From: Gemella haemolysans
GTDB taxonomy: Bacteria > Bacillota > Bacilli > Staphylococcales > Gemellaceae
NCBI RefSeq assembly: GCF_901873445.1
Contig: NZ_CABFLN010000030.1
Coordinates: 61,506 to 125,505, forward strand
Length of the DNA stretch: 64,000 nucleotides
Direction: 5' to 3'
Shown: positions 7,900 to 17,900 of the stretch, piece by piece
How positions within the stretch are numbered: the first letter of the stretch is position 1
Layout of the letters: each line of letters begins with the position of its first letter
Notes under the pieces: generated by a model
What the model was told of the DNA's origin: nothing
The model's input: the letters and a program-made list of their open reading frames with translations, nothing else
Database searches by the model: none
Translations under genes and position numbers: made by a program

Positions 7900-8940
7900 A
7901 TGGTATTAATTTACGATACAATTACAGCAGAAAATGTAAGTGGATATTGGAACGCTTCACAAGAAAACGTTGATACTACTTTAGGAGATAAATTATTCCC
8001 TGCTAGAAAACAATTAGGAATTAAATTAGCATTTGTAAAAGGCGGAAGTGGTAAAGCAGTAGCTTTAAAACCTGCTGCGTTCGATACTAAAGCTCCACTA
8101 CGTGAAAGAATGAACTTAAGCGTAACTGAAGAACAAATGCCATTCTTCAAAGAGGCTGTTGTAGTCAAAGAAGAAGAAAGACAACAATTAAATATGATTG
8201 AAGCTACTGGTAATCAAGCACTTATTGACAGCGTGGTTACTGGTATTTTTGATGACCAAACACACTTATTAAATGGTGCTAAGGCTCGATTAGAAGCTAT
8301 GAGAATGCAAGTGTTAGCAACTGGTAAAATATCATTTAACAACAACGGAGTAGCTCAAGAGTTTGATTATGGAGTTAAAGACTCTATGAAAGGGACTGTT
8401 GAAAAAGCGTGGACTGATGCAGCAGCAACTCCACTAGCGGATATTGAAAAAGCAATTGAAGCTATGGAAAATCAAGGTAAGAAAGCGGAAATTCTTATCA
8501 TGACTCAAAAAACTTTTGGTTTAATCAGAAAAGCAGACTCAACTATTAAAATTGTTAAACCATTAGCACCTAAAGGGGCAACAGTAACAAATACTGAATT
8601 AACTGAATACCTTTTAGATGCACATGGTGTAAAAGTTGAGATTAAAAATGATACATTCACAGATGATGATGGAGTTGCTAAAAAATTCTATCCAGAAGGT
8701 TATGTATCATTCATTCCTAATGCTACCTTAGGTAAAACAGTATTCGGTACTACTCCAGAAGAATCTGATTTATTAGGAGGTAACGTTGCTGGGGTTGAAG
8801 TGAAAGTTGTAAATACTGGTATTGCTATTACAACTCAAGAACTAGTTGATCCTGTCAATGTTCAAACTAAAGTAACAATGATTGCTTTACCATCATTTGA
8901 AAGATTAGATGATGTGTATATGTTAGATATCGAACCTTAG
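7900..8940 (+). CDS. Major capsid protein (lambda gpE-like family)
   Basis: 346 residues, starting after AGGAGG at 7884-7889. The sequence pattern ('YDTITAENVSGYW', 'GDKLFPARKQLGIKLAFVKG', 'RERMNLSVTEEQMPFFKE', late 'TTPEESDLLG', end 'LPSFERLDDVYMLD') matches the Phage_cap_E family of HK97-fold capsid proteins. Together with the SPP1-type portal this gives the icosahedral head. Length and position are as expected. Confidence 0.9.
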   Translation: MVLIYDTITAENVSGYWNASQENVDTTLGDKLFPARKQLGIKLAFVKGGSGKAVALKPAAFDTKAPLRERMNLSVTEEQMPFFKEAVVVKEEERQQLNMIEATGNQALIDSVVTGIFDDQTHLLNGAKARLEAMRMQVLATGKISFNNNGVAQEFDYGVKDSMKGTVEKAWTDAAATPLADIEKAIEAMENQGKKAEILIMTQKTFGLIRKADSTIKIVKPLAPKGATVTNTELTEYLLDAHGVKVEIKNDTFTDDDGVAKKFYPEGYVSFIPNATLGKTVFGTTPEESDLLGGNVAGVEVKVVNTGIAITTQELVDPVNVQTKVTMIALPSFERLDDVYMLDIEP

Positions 8941-8950
8941 GAGATAATTT

Positions 8951-9289
8951 ATGGATAGAGATTTAGTATTAGATAACGTGAAAGAAGATTTAGATATTCG
9001 AGATACTCTACAAGATACTATCCTATGCAGACTTATCGATAAGGTTATTGACCATTTCAAATTCACTTATAAACAAGATGAAATTGAAAATAAATACAGG
9101 TTCATTATTGAAGATTGTGTTATTAAAAGATTTAACAGACGTGGTGCTGAAGGTGCTACATCTGAATCTGTTGAAGGTCACTCTGTTAACTATGAGACTT
9201 TTTTAAATGAGTTCGCCCCCTGGGATGAAATGTTAAGAGAAGACTTCAAGAAAGAAAAATCAAAGAAAGGTCAATTATTAATATTCTAA
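8951..9289 (+). CDS. Head-tail connector protein (SPP1 gp15-like)
   Basis: 112 residues, directly after the capsid gene. It starts 'MDRDLVLDNVKEDLDIRDTL' and has the helical 'KVIDHFKFTYKQDEI...FIIEDCVIKRFNRRGAEG' layout of phage connector proteins such as SPP1 gp15 and HK97 gp6. It forms the ring below the portal. It ends with an overlap of one base with the next gene (TAATG). Confidence 0.8.
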   Translation: MDRDLVLDNVKEDLDIRDTLQDTILCRLIDKVIDHFKFTYKQDEIENKYRFIIEDCVIKRFNRRGAEGATSESVEGHSVNYETFLNEFAPWDEMLREDFKKEKSKKGQLLIF

Positions 9290-9597
9290 TGAGATATTCA
9301 GATAGAGCAATTTTAAAGCAAGTAGATAAAAACGAGTATGATTATGAAACAGGAGAACATGTCTATAAAGAACTCTATTCAGATATCGTTGCATGCTTCA
9401 CAATGGATTTAGGACTTGGTAAGTCAGTTCAGATTTTTGGAGATTATAACAAACAAAGAAAAGTTATATTCTTAAAAAATGCTTATAATAAACCTTTTAA
9501 TGTTGTTGAATATCGTGGGAAACGATATATACCAACGGCAGATAAGCAACTTAGTAAAGCTTTTTATCTTGAAAGGGATGATAGCGATGGGACTTAA
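9289..9597 (+). CDS. Head closure protein (SPP1 gp16-like)
   Basis: 102 residues. A small beta-barrel type sequence ('RYSDRAILKQVDKNEYDYETGEH', 'VIFLKNAYNKPFNVVEYRGKRYIP' in part) matches head-closure/stopper proteins that plug the connector after DNA packaging. The order gp15-like, gp16-like, gp10-like, gp17-like is standard in SPP1-type phages. It overlaps the next gene by 11 bases. Confidence 0.75.
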   Translation: MRYSDRAILKQVDKNEYDYETGEHVYKELYSDIVACFTMDLGLGKSVQIFGDYNKQRKVIFLKNAYNKPFNVVEYRGKRYIPTADKQLSKAFYLERDDSDGT

Positions 9598-9928
9598 AAT
9601 ATACGGCATTAAGAAATTACAGATAAGTTTAAAAGATAAAGCACAAATGACTTTAGTAAAAGAAATTGTGAAGAAACACGGAGCAAACTTAAATCAACAA
9701 ATGGTTAAAAAGGCAGTATTTAAAGGTGGATATTCAACTGGTGCTACTAGAAGAAGTATCAATATCTTAATAGAAAAAGGTGGTTTAATGGCAAGAGTTA
9801 AACCAACGACTAAATACTCTCCGTACGTTGAATATGGTACACGTTTTATGGATAAACAACCATTTGTTAAACCTGCTTTCCAACAGGTTAAGAAAGAGTT
9901 CGTTAATGACTTGAAAAAATTAACATGA
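9587..9928 (+). CDS. HK97 gp10-like head-tail joining protein
   Basis: 113 residues from ATG 9587 (preceded by AAAGGG at 9572-9577; the ATG at 9578 is too close to this site). It has the HK97-gp10 pattern: N-terminal helices, '..[33 protein letters not shown]' (in part, residues about 55-90), and an end '[16 protein letters not shown]'. These proteins act in head-tail joining or tail completion. Confidence 0.85.
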   Translation: MGLKIYGIKKLQISLKDKAQMTLVKEIVKKHGANLNQQMVKKAVFKGGYSTGATRRSINILIEKGGLMARVKPTTKYSPYVEYGTRFMDKQPFVKPAFQQVKKEFVNDLKKLT

Positions 9929-10314
9929 TTAAAACTAGAGAACAAAGTATTTTCGATGAAGTATTTAAGATATGTAAGAATTTAGGTTATAAAGTCTACG
10001 ATTATAAACCGATGAATGAAGTACCTTATCCATTTGTAGAAATGGAAGATACATCAGTTAGTTATGCTATTAATAAAACAGATGCAAAAGGAAATGTCAC
10101 TCTCTCATTATCTGTGTGGGGGTTACAAACAAAACGAAAAGAAGTATCTAGTATGGCAAATGCTATATTAGAAAAATGCTTGAGAATAGAGCATACAGAT
10201 GGTTATTCTTGGAGTTTAAATATTAATTCAAGCAATATTAGAATACTTGATGATAAAACAACGGTAACACCTCTTAAAAGGGCGGTTATTGAATTAGAAT
10301 TTAATTTAAGATAA
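9925..10314 (+). CDS. Tail completion / tail-to-head joining protein (SPP1 gp17-like)
   Basis: 129 residues, overlapping the previous stop by 4 bases (ATGA). The pattern '[13 protein letters not shown]' and '..[10 protein letters not shown]', with a C-terminal beta strand '[10 protein letters not shown]', fits DUF3168-like tail terminators. Bases 10107-10136 contain the protospacer of host CRISPR spacer 36 on the minus strand; the single mismatch is silent (CAA against CAG, Gln). Confidence 0.75.
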   Translation: MIKTREQSIFDEVFKICKNLGYKVYDYKPMNEVPYPFVEMEDTSVSYAINKTDAKGNVTLSLSVWGLQTKRKEVSSMANAILEKCLRIEHTDGYSWSLNINSSNIRILDDKTTVTPLKRAVIELEFNLR

Positions 10315-10324
10315 GGAGATAAAA

Positions 10325-10846
10325 ATGTCAGAAGTAAAAAAAACTTATGAAGCTAAAAAGGGTATAGATATTATTCTTTTATATCGATTTTTAAAGAATG
10401 CTAAAACAGAAGCGGCTTTTAAATTAGCTTTTCAGACTGAACACAGTAATGAAATCAGCAGAGATGCTGACGCACAAAAAACTAAAGATGGAAATATCCA
10501 AAATTTAGGAGCAGTAGAGTATGAATTTTCTGCTAAATCAATAGTTGCTAAAGGTGATAAGCATATCGAGGAATTAAGAGAAGCTTTAATCAATGGTGAT
10601 ATTATTGAAATCTGGGAAATTGATAAAGCTGAAAAAAATCAAGATAATAAATATAAAGCTACTTACTATCAAGGATATGTAACTAAATTTGGTACTAATC
10701 CTAACTCAGAAGATAGTGTAGAGTTAGAGCTTGAATTTTCAATCAATGGAGTTGGGAAAACAGGTTATGCAACATTAACTGATGAGCAAGCTAAAGTAGT
10801 GCAGTATGTGTTTAAAGACACTACTGTTGACACAACAGAAGAATAA
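10325..10846 (+). CDS. Major tail protein (TP901-1 family)
   Basis: 173 residues. The pattern 'EISRDADAQKTKDGNIQN', 'YEFSAKSIVAKGD' and 'YYQGYVTKFGTNPNSEDSVELELEFSINGVGKTG' (in part) is that of Phage_tail_2 / TP901-1 major tail proteins, which stack as hexamers into the tail tube. It is preceded by AAGGAG at 10313-10318. A strong terminator follows the gene, consistent with very high expression of tail-tube protein. Confidence 0.9.
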   Translation: MSEVKKTYEAKKGIDIILLYRFLKNAKTEAAFKLAFQTEHSNEISRDADAQKTKDGNIQNLGAVEYEFSAKSIVAKGDKHIEELREALINGDIIEIWEIDKAEKNQDNKYKATYYQGYVTKFGTNPNSEDSVELELEFSINGVGKTGYATLTDEQAKVVQYVFKDTTVDTTEE

Positions 10847-10854
10847 TTAAACAA

Positions 10855-10890
10855 AGCTAACTGGTAGGAATACTGGTTAGCTATTTTTTT
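10855..10890 (+). terminator. Strong terminator after the major tail gene
   Basis: A 12-bp stem with two G-U pairs (AGCTAACTGGTA against TACTGGTTAGCT), loop GGAA, and a seven-T run. It sits between the major tail gene and the tail chaperone ribosome site (GGAGG 10891-10895), so downstream genes depend on read-through. Confidence 0.85.
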
Positions 10891-10903
10891 GGAGGAAAAT
10901 AAT

Positions 10904-11254
10904 ATGCAATTAAGATTAAACGAAAATAAAACAGTAGAAGTAAAATTTGGAGTTGGTTTTGTACGTGAATTAGATAAAAACCATCCACTAGAAGCTAAAG
11001 GGATAAAGCTTGGTATGTCTTTAAGTATGAAAATACCAGAAATTCTAGGAGGAGATGTGGCAAGTCTGTCTGATGTTCTATATGCAGGAACATTTCTAGA
11101 AAAAGAAAGACCAACACAAACTGAAGTTGATAATTTTATCGATGAACATGAAGATATCGAAGCTTTATTCGATGAAGTAATCAAAGCATTAGAAGAAAGT
11201 AATGCGGGAAAGAGAATTCTGAAACAGAACAGAGAGACTCTGAAAGAAGCGTAG
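10904..11254 (+). CDS. Tail assembly chaperone (gpG-like)
   Basis: 116 residues from ATG 10904, with GGAGG at 10891-10895; an upstream TTG at 10889 precedes the ribosome site and is unlikely. The sequence has an N-terminal beta region and a helical C-terminal half ('TEVDNFIDEHEDIEALFDEV'). Such chaperones wrap the tape measure protein while the tail tube forms. A -1 slip site at 11206-11212 makes a longer G-T form. Confidence 0.85.
   Translation: MQLRLNENKTVEVKFGVGFVRELDKNHPLEAKGIKLGMSLSMKIPEILGGDVASLSDVLYAGTFLEKERPTQTEVDNFIDEHEDIEALFDEVIKALEESNAGKRILKQNRETLKEA
11206..11212 (+). promoter_or_regulatory. Programmed -1 ribosomal frameshift site GGGAAAG
   Basis: The heptamer is G GGA AAG in the frame of the gpG-like gene (codons GCG GGA AAG), a perfect X XXY YYZ slip site and the same heptamer as in phage lambda gpG-gpT. 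The -1 frame is open from here through the next ORF to 11604, while frame 0 stops at 11252-11254. Confidence 0.85.
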
Positions 11255-11604
11255 AATTAAAAAACTCCAAAGAAGCATACGAAGAAATAATAGTAAATTG
11301 TGTTAGGTATCTGGGTATCACAAGTATGTATGAAATCAATATACTTACTCTTAATCAATATAACTTACTGATGAAAGGTGCTCAATTAAGGTTGTTAGAT
11401 GAAGAACATTTAATTTACAAGCAAGCATGGTTGAATCGTGTAGTTAAACGAACAGAGACGAAAGGTAAGCAAGAAGTATATGTGTACGGAAGTTTTAAAG
11501 ACTTTTTCGACTACGAAAAAGAATATAGAGAAATAACTGGTGAAATAGTGCCTACTATCAAAGATGAAGAATTAAGCAATTTACTATTAAAAGCAAATAT
11601 GTAG
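11212..11604 (+). CDS. T extension of the tail assembly chaperone (made by -1 frameshift)
   Basis: The -1 frame is open without a stop from the slip site to TAG 11602-11604, giving about 130 residues fused to the first ~103 of the gpG-like protein (total ~233). An internal ATG at 11326 has no good ribosome site, so the frameshift is the more likely route. The second half ('AWLNRVVKRTETKGKQEVYVYGSFKDFFDYEKEY' region) matches the second chaperone ORF found before tape measure genes of Gram-positive siphophages. The T domain binds tail-tube subunits. Confidence 0.75.
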   Translation, partial: ENSETEQRDSERSVELKNSKEAYEEIIVNCVRYLGITSMYEINILTLNQYNLLMKGAQLRLLDEEHLIYKQAWLNRVVKRTETKGKQEVYVYGSFKDFFDYEKEYREITGEIVPTIKDEELSNLLLKANM

Positions 11605-11619
11605 AAAGGAGAATAAAAT

Positions 11620-14106
11620 ATGGCAGAACAATATTCAGTAGAAGCGATATTATCTGCGGTGGATAAAGGTTTTACTCATACGTTAGATGCTATTAACGAA
11701 AAGCTAGATAAGTTTGATGCTAAAGCTAGTAAGAGTGAACAAAGCGGACAGAAAATCGGCGGTACATTCAAAGCTATGGCATTAGCAAATTTAGCGGCAG
11801 GAGCTATTACTAAAGTAACTGGTGATATAGGTAGTTTGATTAGTGAATCATTCAAAGCATCTGATGCGATGGATAAGTTCAGAAGTACAATGCAGTTTGC
11901 TGGATTAGATAATAGTGCGATAGAAAAAAGTGCAGCAAGTGTAAGGAAATATGCAGATGACACTGTGTATGATTTAGACACAATAGCAAATACTACAGCA
12001 CAGTTAGCAGCCAATGGAATTAAAGATTATGACGGACTAACGCAAGCAGCAGGAAACTTAAATGCAGTCGCTGGGGGTAATGCAGATACGTTTAAATCAG
12101 TAGCAATGGTAATGACTCAGACCGCTTCTGCTGGCAAATTAACTGGTGAAAACTGGAGACAGTTATCTGATGCAATTCCTGGGGCTAGTGGTAAAATTCA
12201 AGAAGCTTTAAGGCAAAATGGAGCTTATACTGGAGATTTTAGAAAAGCACTAGAGCAAGGTAAAATCAGTGCTGATGAATTTAATAAAGCTATTATGGAT
12301 TTAGGTATGACAGACGTTGCAAGAGAAGCGGCAACTTCTACTAAAACTATCGAAGGTGCAGTAGGGAATATGCAAGCGGGTATTGTCACGAAAATCAATG
12401 AAATAATAGATGCCATTGGTAAAGATAAAATCACAGGGATTATATCTGGAATAGGTGAGTTAGTAACTGGTGGATTAGATGTTTTGAAAACAGTAGTACC
12501 GCCTGTAGCAAGTGCTATTAGTGGTTTGGTATCCGTAATATCAACCTTAGCACCTGTTTTAATTGGAGCTGGTGCTGCGTTAGCAACATTACATTTTGCA
12601 AGTGTAATTTCTGGTGCTGGAGGTTTTGTTGCCTGGATAACTAAAATTGTTACTGGGACAAAATTATGGACGATGGCTCAAGCTGCTTTAAATTTAGTTA
12701 TGAAAGCTAATCCAATAGCTTTAATAATTGCTGGAGTGGTAGCTTTAGTAGCTATAGTTTTATATTTATGGAAAACAAACGAAGGTTTTAGAAATGCAGT
12801 TATAGCTATATGGAATGCTATCAAACAAGTATTTATTACAGCTTGGGAAGCGATAAAAACAGCGTGGAGTGCTTGCGGTACATTCTTTAGCACATTGTGG
12901 GAAGGATTAAAAACTGGAGTACAAACTGTGGTTCAGTGGATAGTCGATAAATGGAATAGTGCAGTAGCTTTATTACAAGCAGTATGGAATATAATTTCTT
13001 TTGCAGCAACGTTTGCATGGAATTATATTGTCGGTGCTATTTCCGCAGTAGTTCAACCATTTATAGATACTTTCATTTCATCATGGGAAACTTTAAAAGC
13101 TGGACTTACAGCTGTTTGGGAAGGTGTCAAAATGGTAATTCAAGGTGCTTGGGAATTCATCAAAGCAATTGTAATGGGAGCTGCGCTGATTGTAATTGAT
13201 ATAGTGACAGGGAACTTTACAAAATTGAAAGAAGACCTACAAATGATTTGGGACGCTATTAAATCAGCGGTTCAAATGGTTTGGGAGGGTATCAAGTTTG
13301 TTATTACAGCAATAGTCGGAGTAACAGTAGCATTGATTAAAAATGCTTGGGAAGGACTAAAAACAGCGTTAGAAGCTATTTGGAATTTCTTAAAAACTAC
13401 AGCTTCAACTATATGGAATGCTATTAAAACGACTGTAACTACATTAGTAACTGGACTAGTTAATGGAATAAAAGCATTGTGGGAGGGATTTAAATCTTTC
13501 TTTACAACTTTAATAAATACTGTGAAAAGTGTTGCAGTAAACACATGGAATTCTATTAAGTCGAGTGTGACTAGTATTATTCAAAGCTTGGTTAATGCTG
13601 CTCAAAACGCTTGGAATAATTTCAAAAATGGTGTTCAAAGTTTAGTTAATAGCGTAAAAAATATCTTTAATACATTAAGGAACATCAACTTGTGGGATAT
13701 AGGTAGAGCTATCATGAATGGACTTTTAAATGGATTAAAATCTGCTTGGGAAAGCGTAAAAGGTTTTGTTAGCGGTATTGCTGGATGGATTAGAGACCAT
13801 AAAGGCCCGATTGAATACGATAGACGTTTATTAATTCCTGCTGGTAATGCAATTATGGGTGGACTTAACAGAGGTTTAGACAACGGCTTTGATAAAACTA
13901 TGGCAAAAGTACAAAGTATCACAGGTGCCATTGAGTCAAGATTTAATATCAATCAAAGTAAAGCTTTAAACGTTGAAAATACTATCAGTTCACAACCTAT
14001 GGTAATTACATTCAAATTAGGTAATAAGGACTTTAGAGCCTTTGTGAGTGATATTAATCAAGTAAACGGTGAAGCGGTACAATTAGAAGAAGTTTATTCA
14101 ATTTAG
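11620..14106 (+). CDS. Tape measure protein
   Basis: 828 residues. The N-terminal tape_meas_nterm domain is seen in 'SDAMDKFRSTMQFAGLD', 'TAQLAANGIKDYDGL' and '..GENWRQLSDAIPGASGKIQEAL'. Hydrophobic segments lie near residues 285-345 and 360-385, then many Trp-containing repeats (IW..I, AWE.IK spaced about 11 residues) fill 390-720. It sets tail length and probably helps DNA enter the cell. At 828 residues it predicts a tail of medium length. AGGAG precedes ATG 11620. Confidence 0.93.
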   Translation: MAEQYSVEAILSAVDKGFTHTLDAINEKLDKFDAKASKSEQSGQKIGGTFKAMALANLAAGAITKVTGDIGSLISESFKASDAMDKFRSTMQFAGLDNSAIEKSAASVRKYADDTVYDLDTIANTTAQLAANGIKDYDGLTQAAGNLNAVAGGNADTFKSVAMVMTQTASAGKLTGENWRQLSDAIPGASGKIQEALRQNGAYTGDFRKALEQGKISADEFNKAIMDLGMTDVAREAATSTKTIEGAVGNMQAGIVTKINEIIDAIGKDKITGIISGIGELVTGGLDVLKTVVPPVASAISGLVSVISTLAPVLIGAGAALATLHFASVISGAGGFVAWITKIVTGTKLWTMAQAALNLVMKANPIALIIAGVVALVAIVLYLWKTNEGFRNAVIAIWNAIKQVFITAWEAIKTAWSACGTFFSTLWEGLKTGVQTVVQWIVDKWNSAVALLQAVWNIISFAATFAWNYIVGAISAVVQPFIDTFISSWETLKAGLTAVWEGVKMVIQGAWEFIKAIVMGAALIVIDIVTGNFTKLKEDLQMIWDAIKSAVQMVWEGIKFVITAIVGVTVALIKNAWEGLKTALEAIWNFLKTTASTIWNAIKTTVTTLVTGLVNGIKALWEGFKSFFTTLINTVKSVAVNTWNSIKSSVTSIIQSLVNAAQNAWNNFKNGVQSLVNSVKNIFNTLRNINLWDIGRAIMNGLLNGLKSAWESVKGFVSGIAGWIRDHKGPIEYDRRLLIPAGNAIMGGLNRGLDNGFDKTMAKVQSITGAIESRFNINQSKALNVENTISSQPMVITFKLGNKDFRAFVSDINQVNGEAVQLEEVYSI

Positions 14107-14117
14107 GAGGAGTGTAA

Positions 14118-14912
14118 ATGTACAATTTTATTAATACTAATGAAATAGGAGAGCAATTACACTCTTCTATTCAAACTATATTTAATGGTGTAAATATCGA
14201 TACAGATTTAGAAGGTTTTCGAACGTTAGCGGTAAGTGGTCGAGGTTTGTTAAGCAAGAACATAAACTCAACTGATATACCAGGAACGGACGGGAAATAT
14301 TTTTTATATGGCAATTTAGAGGTTAGACCTATTGTGGTTAAATTCCAGATGAAAGCAACAACTAACGAAGATTTTAGAAAAAAATTCAATAAGTTAAATA
14401 TGTTGTTACATTCAGATGAACCGAAGATTTTAAAATTCACAGATGAACCAGATTATTCATTTGATGCTATCTTGCAAAAAACTGGTGACATAGAAGAAAC
14501 ATCAAACAGTGTTGTATCAACATTCACTTTCCTGTGTTTAGATCCATACAAATATAAAGCTGTTGATAAAGATACAGGAGTAAATAACGTGACTATTACT
14601 AAACTACCTAACAACAGAAATGAGTTTACACCAGAATTGATTAAGGTAATTGTAGATAGCGTTAGCGATAAAATAATTATTAAAAATCAAACTACTACTA
14701 AAAAAATAATAATTAATAATTCATTTGCTGTTGGTGATGTGCTTGAGATTGATTTGAACAAAAATTATCCGTTGAAATTAAATGCAATGGTAAGAAGTGA
14801 ATTAATTGATTTTTTTGAAAGTAATTTTGATTTTACAGTTAAACAAGGTGACGTTATCACTTGCAGTAACAGTCGAGTGTTAGAAATTTATACGAAAGAG
14901 AGGATGTATTAA
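14118..14912 (+). CDS. Distal tail protein (Dit, SPP1 gp19.1-like)
   Basis: 264 residues after AGGAGG at 14106. The N-terminal half has the Sipho_tail pattern ('LAVSGRGLLSKNINSTDIPGTDGKYFLYG' region, about residues 37-65, and '..KFTDEPDYSFDAIL') of the hexameric Dit hub joining tail tube to baseplate. The C-terminal part is a beta-rich galectin-like domain. TAATG overlap with the tail fibre gene. Confidence 0.85.
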   Translation: MYNFINTNEIGEQLHSSIQTIFNGVNIDTDLEGFRTLAVSGRGLLSKNINSTDIPGTDGKYFLYGNLEVRPIVVKFQMKATTNEDFRKKFNKLNMLLHSDEPKILKFTDEPDYSFDAILQKTGDIEETSNSVVSTFTFLCLDPYKYKAVDKDTGVNNVTITKLPNNRNEFTPELIKVIVDSVSDKIIIKNQTTTKKIIINNSFAVGDVLEIDLNKNYPLKLNAMVRSELIDFFESNFDFTVKQGDVITCSNSRVLEIYTKERMY

Positions 14913-17900
14913 TGAAATTATTTCTGTTTAATAACGATGAAAAGCTAATAGGTACAGTAAGCCCGTTAGAATGTATTCAGAACGAAGAAATAAATAAAAT
15001 TCAAACGATAGAATGTACAACTGTGTATTCAGAATTGATTGAGAAAGCCTCTTATATAGGTCATAAAGATTATAATGACAATAGAATATTCCATCTTTAT
15101 AAAATAGACCATGTTACAAAAACCAGCACTACAGATGTAAAAATCGTTGGTGTACATACATTTTTCGATGATATGGAAAGTGATGGATACATTAAGGACT
15201 TCAGACCAACCAATAGAGAGTTAGTAGGAGTACTTACAACTATTTTAGATGGTTCACGTTGGCAACTAGGTACAGTAAATATACAGCGAAGATATACAGG
15301 TAATTTCTACTATGTGACACGTAAGGAAGCTATAAGCAAGCTAATTGAAGCAACACAGATTGAAATTAAACCACGATTAGAATTTAGTCGTGGGAAAATC
15401 ATAGGTAGATATTTAGATGTGTTTACTAGACTAGGAGCAAGGAACGGTAAAGTATTTGTTCATGGTAGAGACTTATTAACAGTTAGTGAGAAGAAGTCAC
15501 AAGGAGCAATTTATACAGCTGTTGTAGGGCGTGGTAAAGGTGAAGAAACTGACACTGGTGGTTATGGTCGTAGGATAACATTTAAAGATGTTGAATGGAG
15601 AAGAACAAGCGGTCAACCAGTTGATAAACCAGTAGGTCAAGAGTACGTAGAAATACCAGCTATGACTAGATTATATGGTTTTGAAAAAGGTACTAAACCA
15701 CGTATTAAAATCGTTGAATTTCAAGACGAAACGGATAAAGAAAAACTATTAAGACTTTCTTATGAGTGGCTTGAAAAAAATAGTAGGATGCAAGTAGAGT
15801 ATAGTGCTAAAGTTTTAAACGTTGGTAATCTTGAATTAGGTGATACTGTTGGGATATTTAATCCTAATCTAGGTATTAAGTACGAGACAAGAGTATTTAA
15901 GGTTAAAAGAAATTTAGTTAACAATAAACTAACTGAATTTGGAATAGGTGATAAGGTGACTACATCTCCGTTCAGTAGAACTATTGAATTAGCTAAAGAG
16001 ATGAAGAACTTTCAAGACGACACAGTTTATTGGCTGGATAAGATAAGAGAAAGACTATCTGATAAATTAATAAATGAAGATGGTTATAACTATGATTTGA
16101 AAGCTGATAATGAGTATAAAGTGCCTGCAGGTTACTATTCATTCGATAAACCTATCGATCAAAATCCAACTAAAGTAGTTTATATGGGAGCTGGTAAGAT
16201 TGCGATAGCTGACAGTAAGAAACCTACAGGAGAATGGAACTGGAAAACATTCCTTGACGGAAGAGGAGCAACGCTAGATTTAATTAATACAGGTGTGTTA
16301 AAAGCTGGTCGTATTCAATCTGCTGACGGTCGAAGTTATTGGGATTTAGACACAGGGGAATTCCATATGGAACAAAATGCCATTAATGAAGCGGTAAAAA
16401 CTGTAGTTGATGGTAAGGTGCAGGAAATAGTAGGAGATATTAAGAAAAATTTACCTACTAAAGAAGAGCTTAAAGGAAAGAGTTCTTACATCCACAAAAA
16501 ATACAGCGATAATGCCGATGGACGTGACATGAGTGACAACTCTAATCTTAAATACATAGGAATATATACTGGAGATAAAGAACAAGCACCTACTAACGCT
16601 AGCGAGTATAGTTGGACTAAGATTAAAGGTGAAGATGGAGAGCGTGGTAGAGATGGTGTAGATGGTAAGTCTATAAATAGAAACTATATATCTGATAGCG
16701 ATAAATTAAACAGTAAAGGATTTTACGGTTGGAATAAATGGGATAAATCAGTAGAAGGAGATACTCTAGTTTTAACCAAAGTTGGAGGAAGTGATACTTA
16801 TGGTTTTTATTTTAATCTAACAGAATTAGTTAAAACTCAATTTCAAAATGAGACGATAACATGGTCAATGGATGTTCGATCTAGTAAAAATTGCACATTC
16901 AATCGCATTGGATTTGAAACTAACGGTCAACGGTCATTTAATCTTACAACACAATGGCAACGAATTAGCCACACGTTTGTAAATAAGTTTGTAAATTATT
17001 ACGCGTTCACATTTTACAATCCTACTAGTAATTTTAATAATGGTGATAAAATCTATATACGTTTTCCAAAACTTGAAACTGGAAATGTTGCAACAGAATG
17101 GTCGCCGGCTTACGAAGACCTACAAGGTCACACGCTAACCGCTAATGTAAGATTCGAAGGTACATATATTAACAATGTAACGAACAATGTAAAAATATTC
17201 GCTGAAGTTTATTATGACGGAAAAAAAGTAATTAACGGTTACAATCTTAAAATTAAACATAAAGGCGGTAATAATACTCAATGGGGTGCATTCTACACTA
17301 GAAATTACACCGAAAATGGTGAAATTTTGCAATACGATTGGGGCAACAAAGAGCAAAACGGTACACCTCTTGAAGTTATTGTTTTGATAGATTACAAAGG
17401 TATGAGTGCAGTAGCTACCTCTAGAATGGAAAATATTCCAGATGTTGTAGAGATTAAAGAAATAACTAAAAAATATAAAACGTTTGACAGCACATTAGAC
17501 CAGTTTAACTCAACAATAGGAGAGGTTAAGCAACAAGTACTAGCAATCGAAGAAAAAAGAAATTTAGTGTTAGGTAGTAGAATGTTGTCAGAAAGCGATT
17601 TTAAAAAACTAGGTAATAGCGTTGACCTTACGCTCAATCAAGCTTACGAAGGTTTCCCTTATTTATCTGTATATTCTTACGACCAAACTTCAAAAGTTTG
17701 GCAAGGTGTAGGTTTTAAATTATCTATTTCAAAAATCAGTAAAGGTGAAACTTATTCAATAAGAATTCCTGTGTTTTTTGGTAGGACTACAAACACTGAT
17801 GAGGGGTCTTACCTTGAAATTAAAAATCATAATACGCAACAAGTATTGTGGAGGACTAGATTAGACTTAGATAAGTACAAAAAAGGGGAGTGGAATGTTC

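Noticed and set aside
17570-17605. Spacer 33 resembling a tail fibre segment
   Set aside because: Agreement needs a gap and covers only short words; not convincing.
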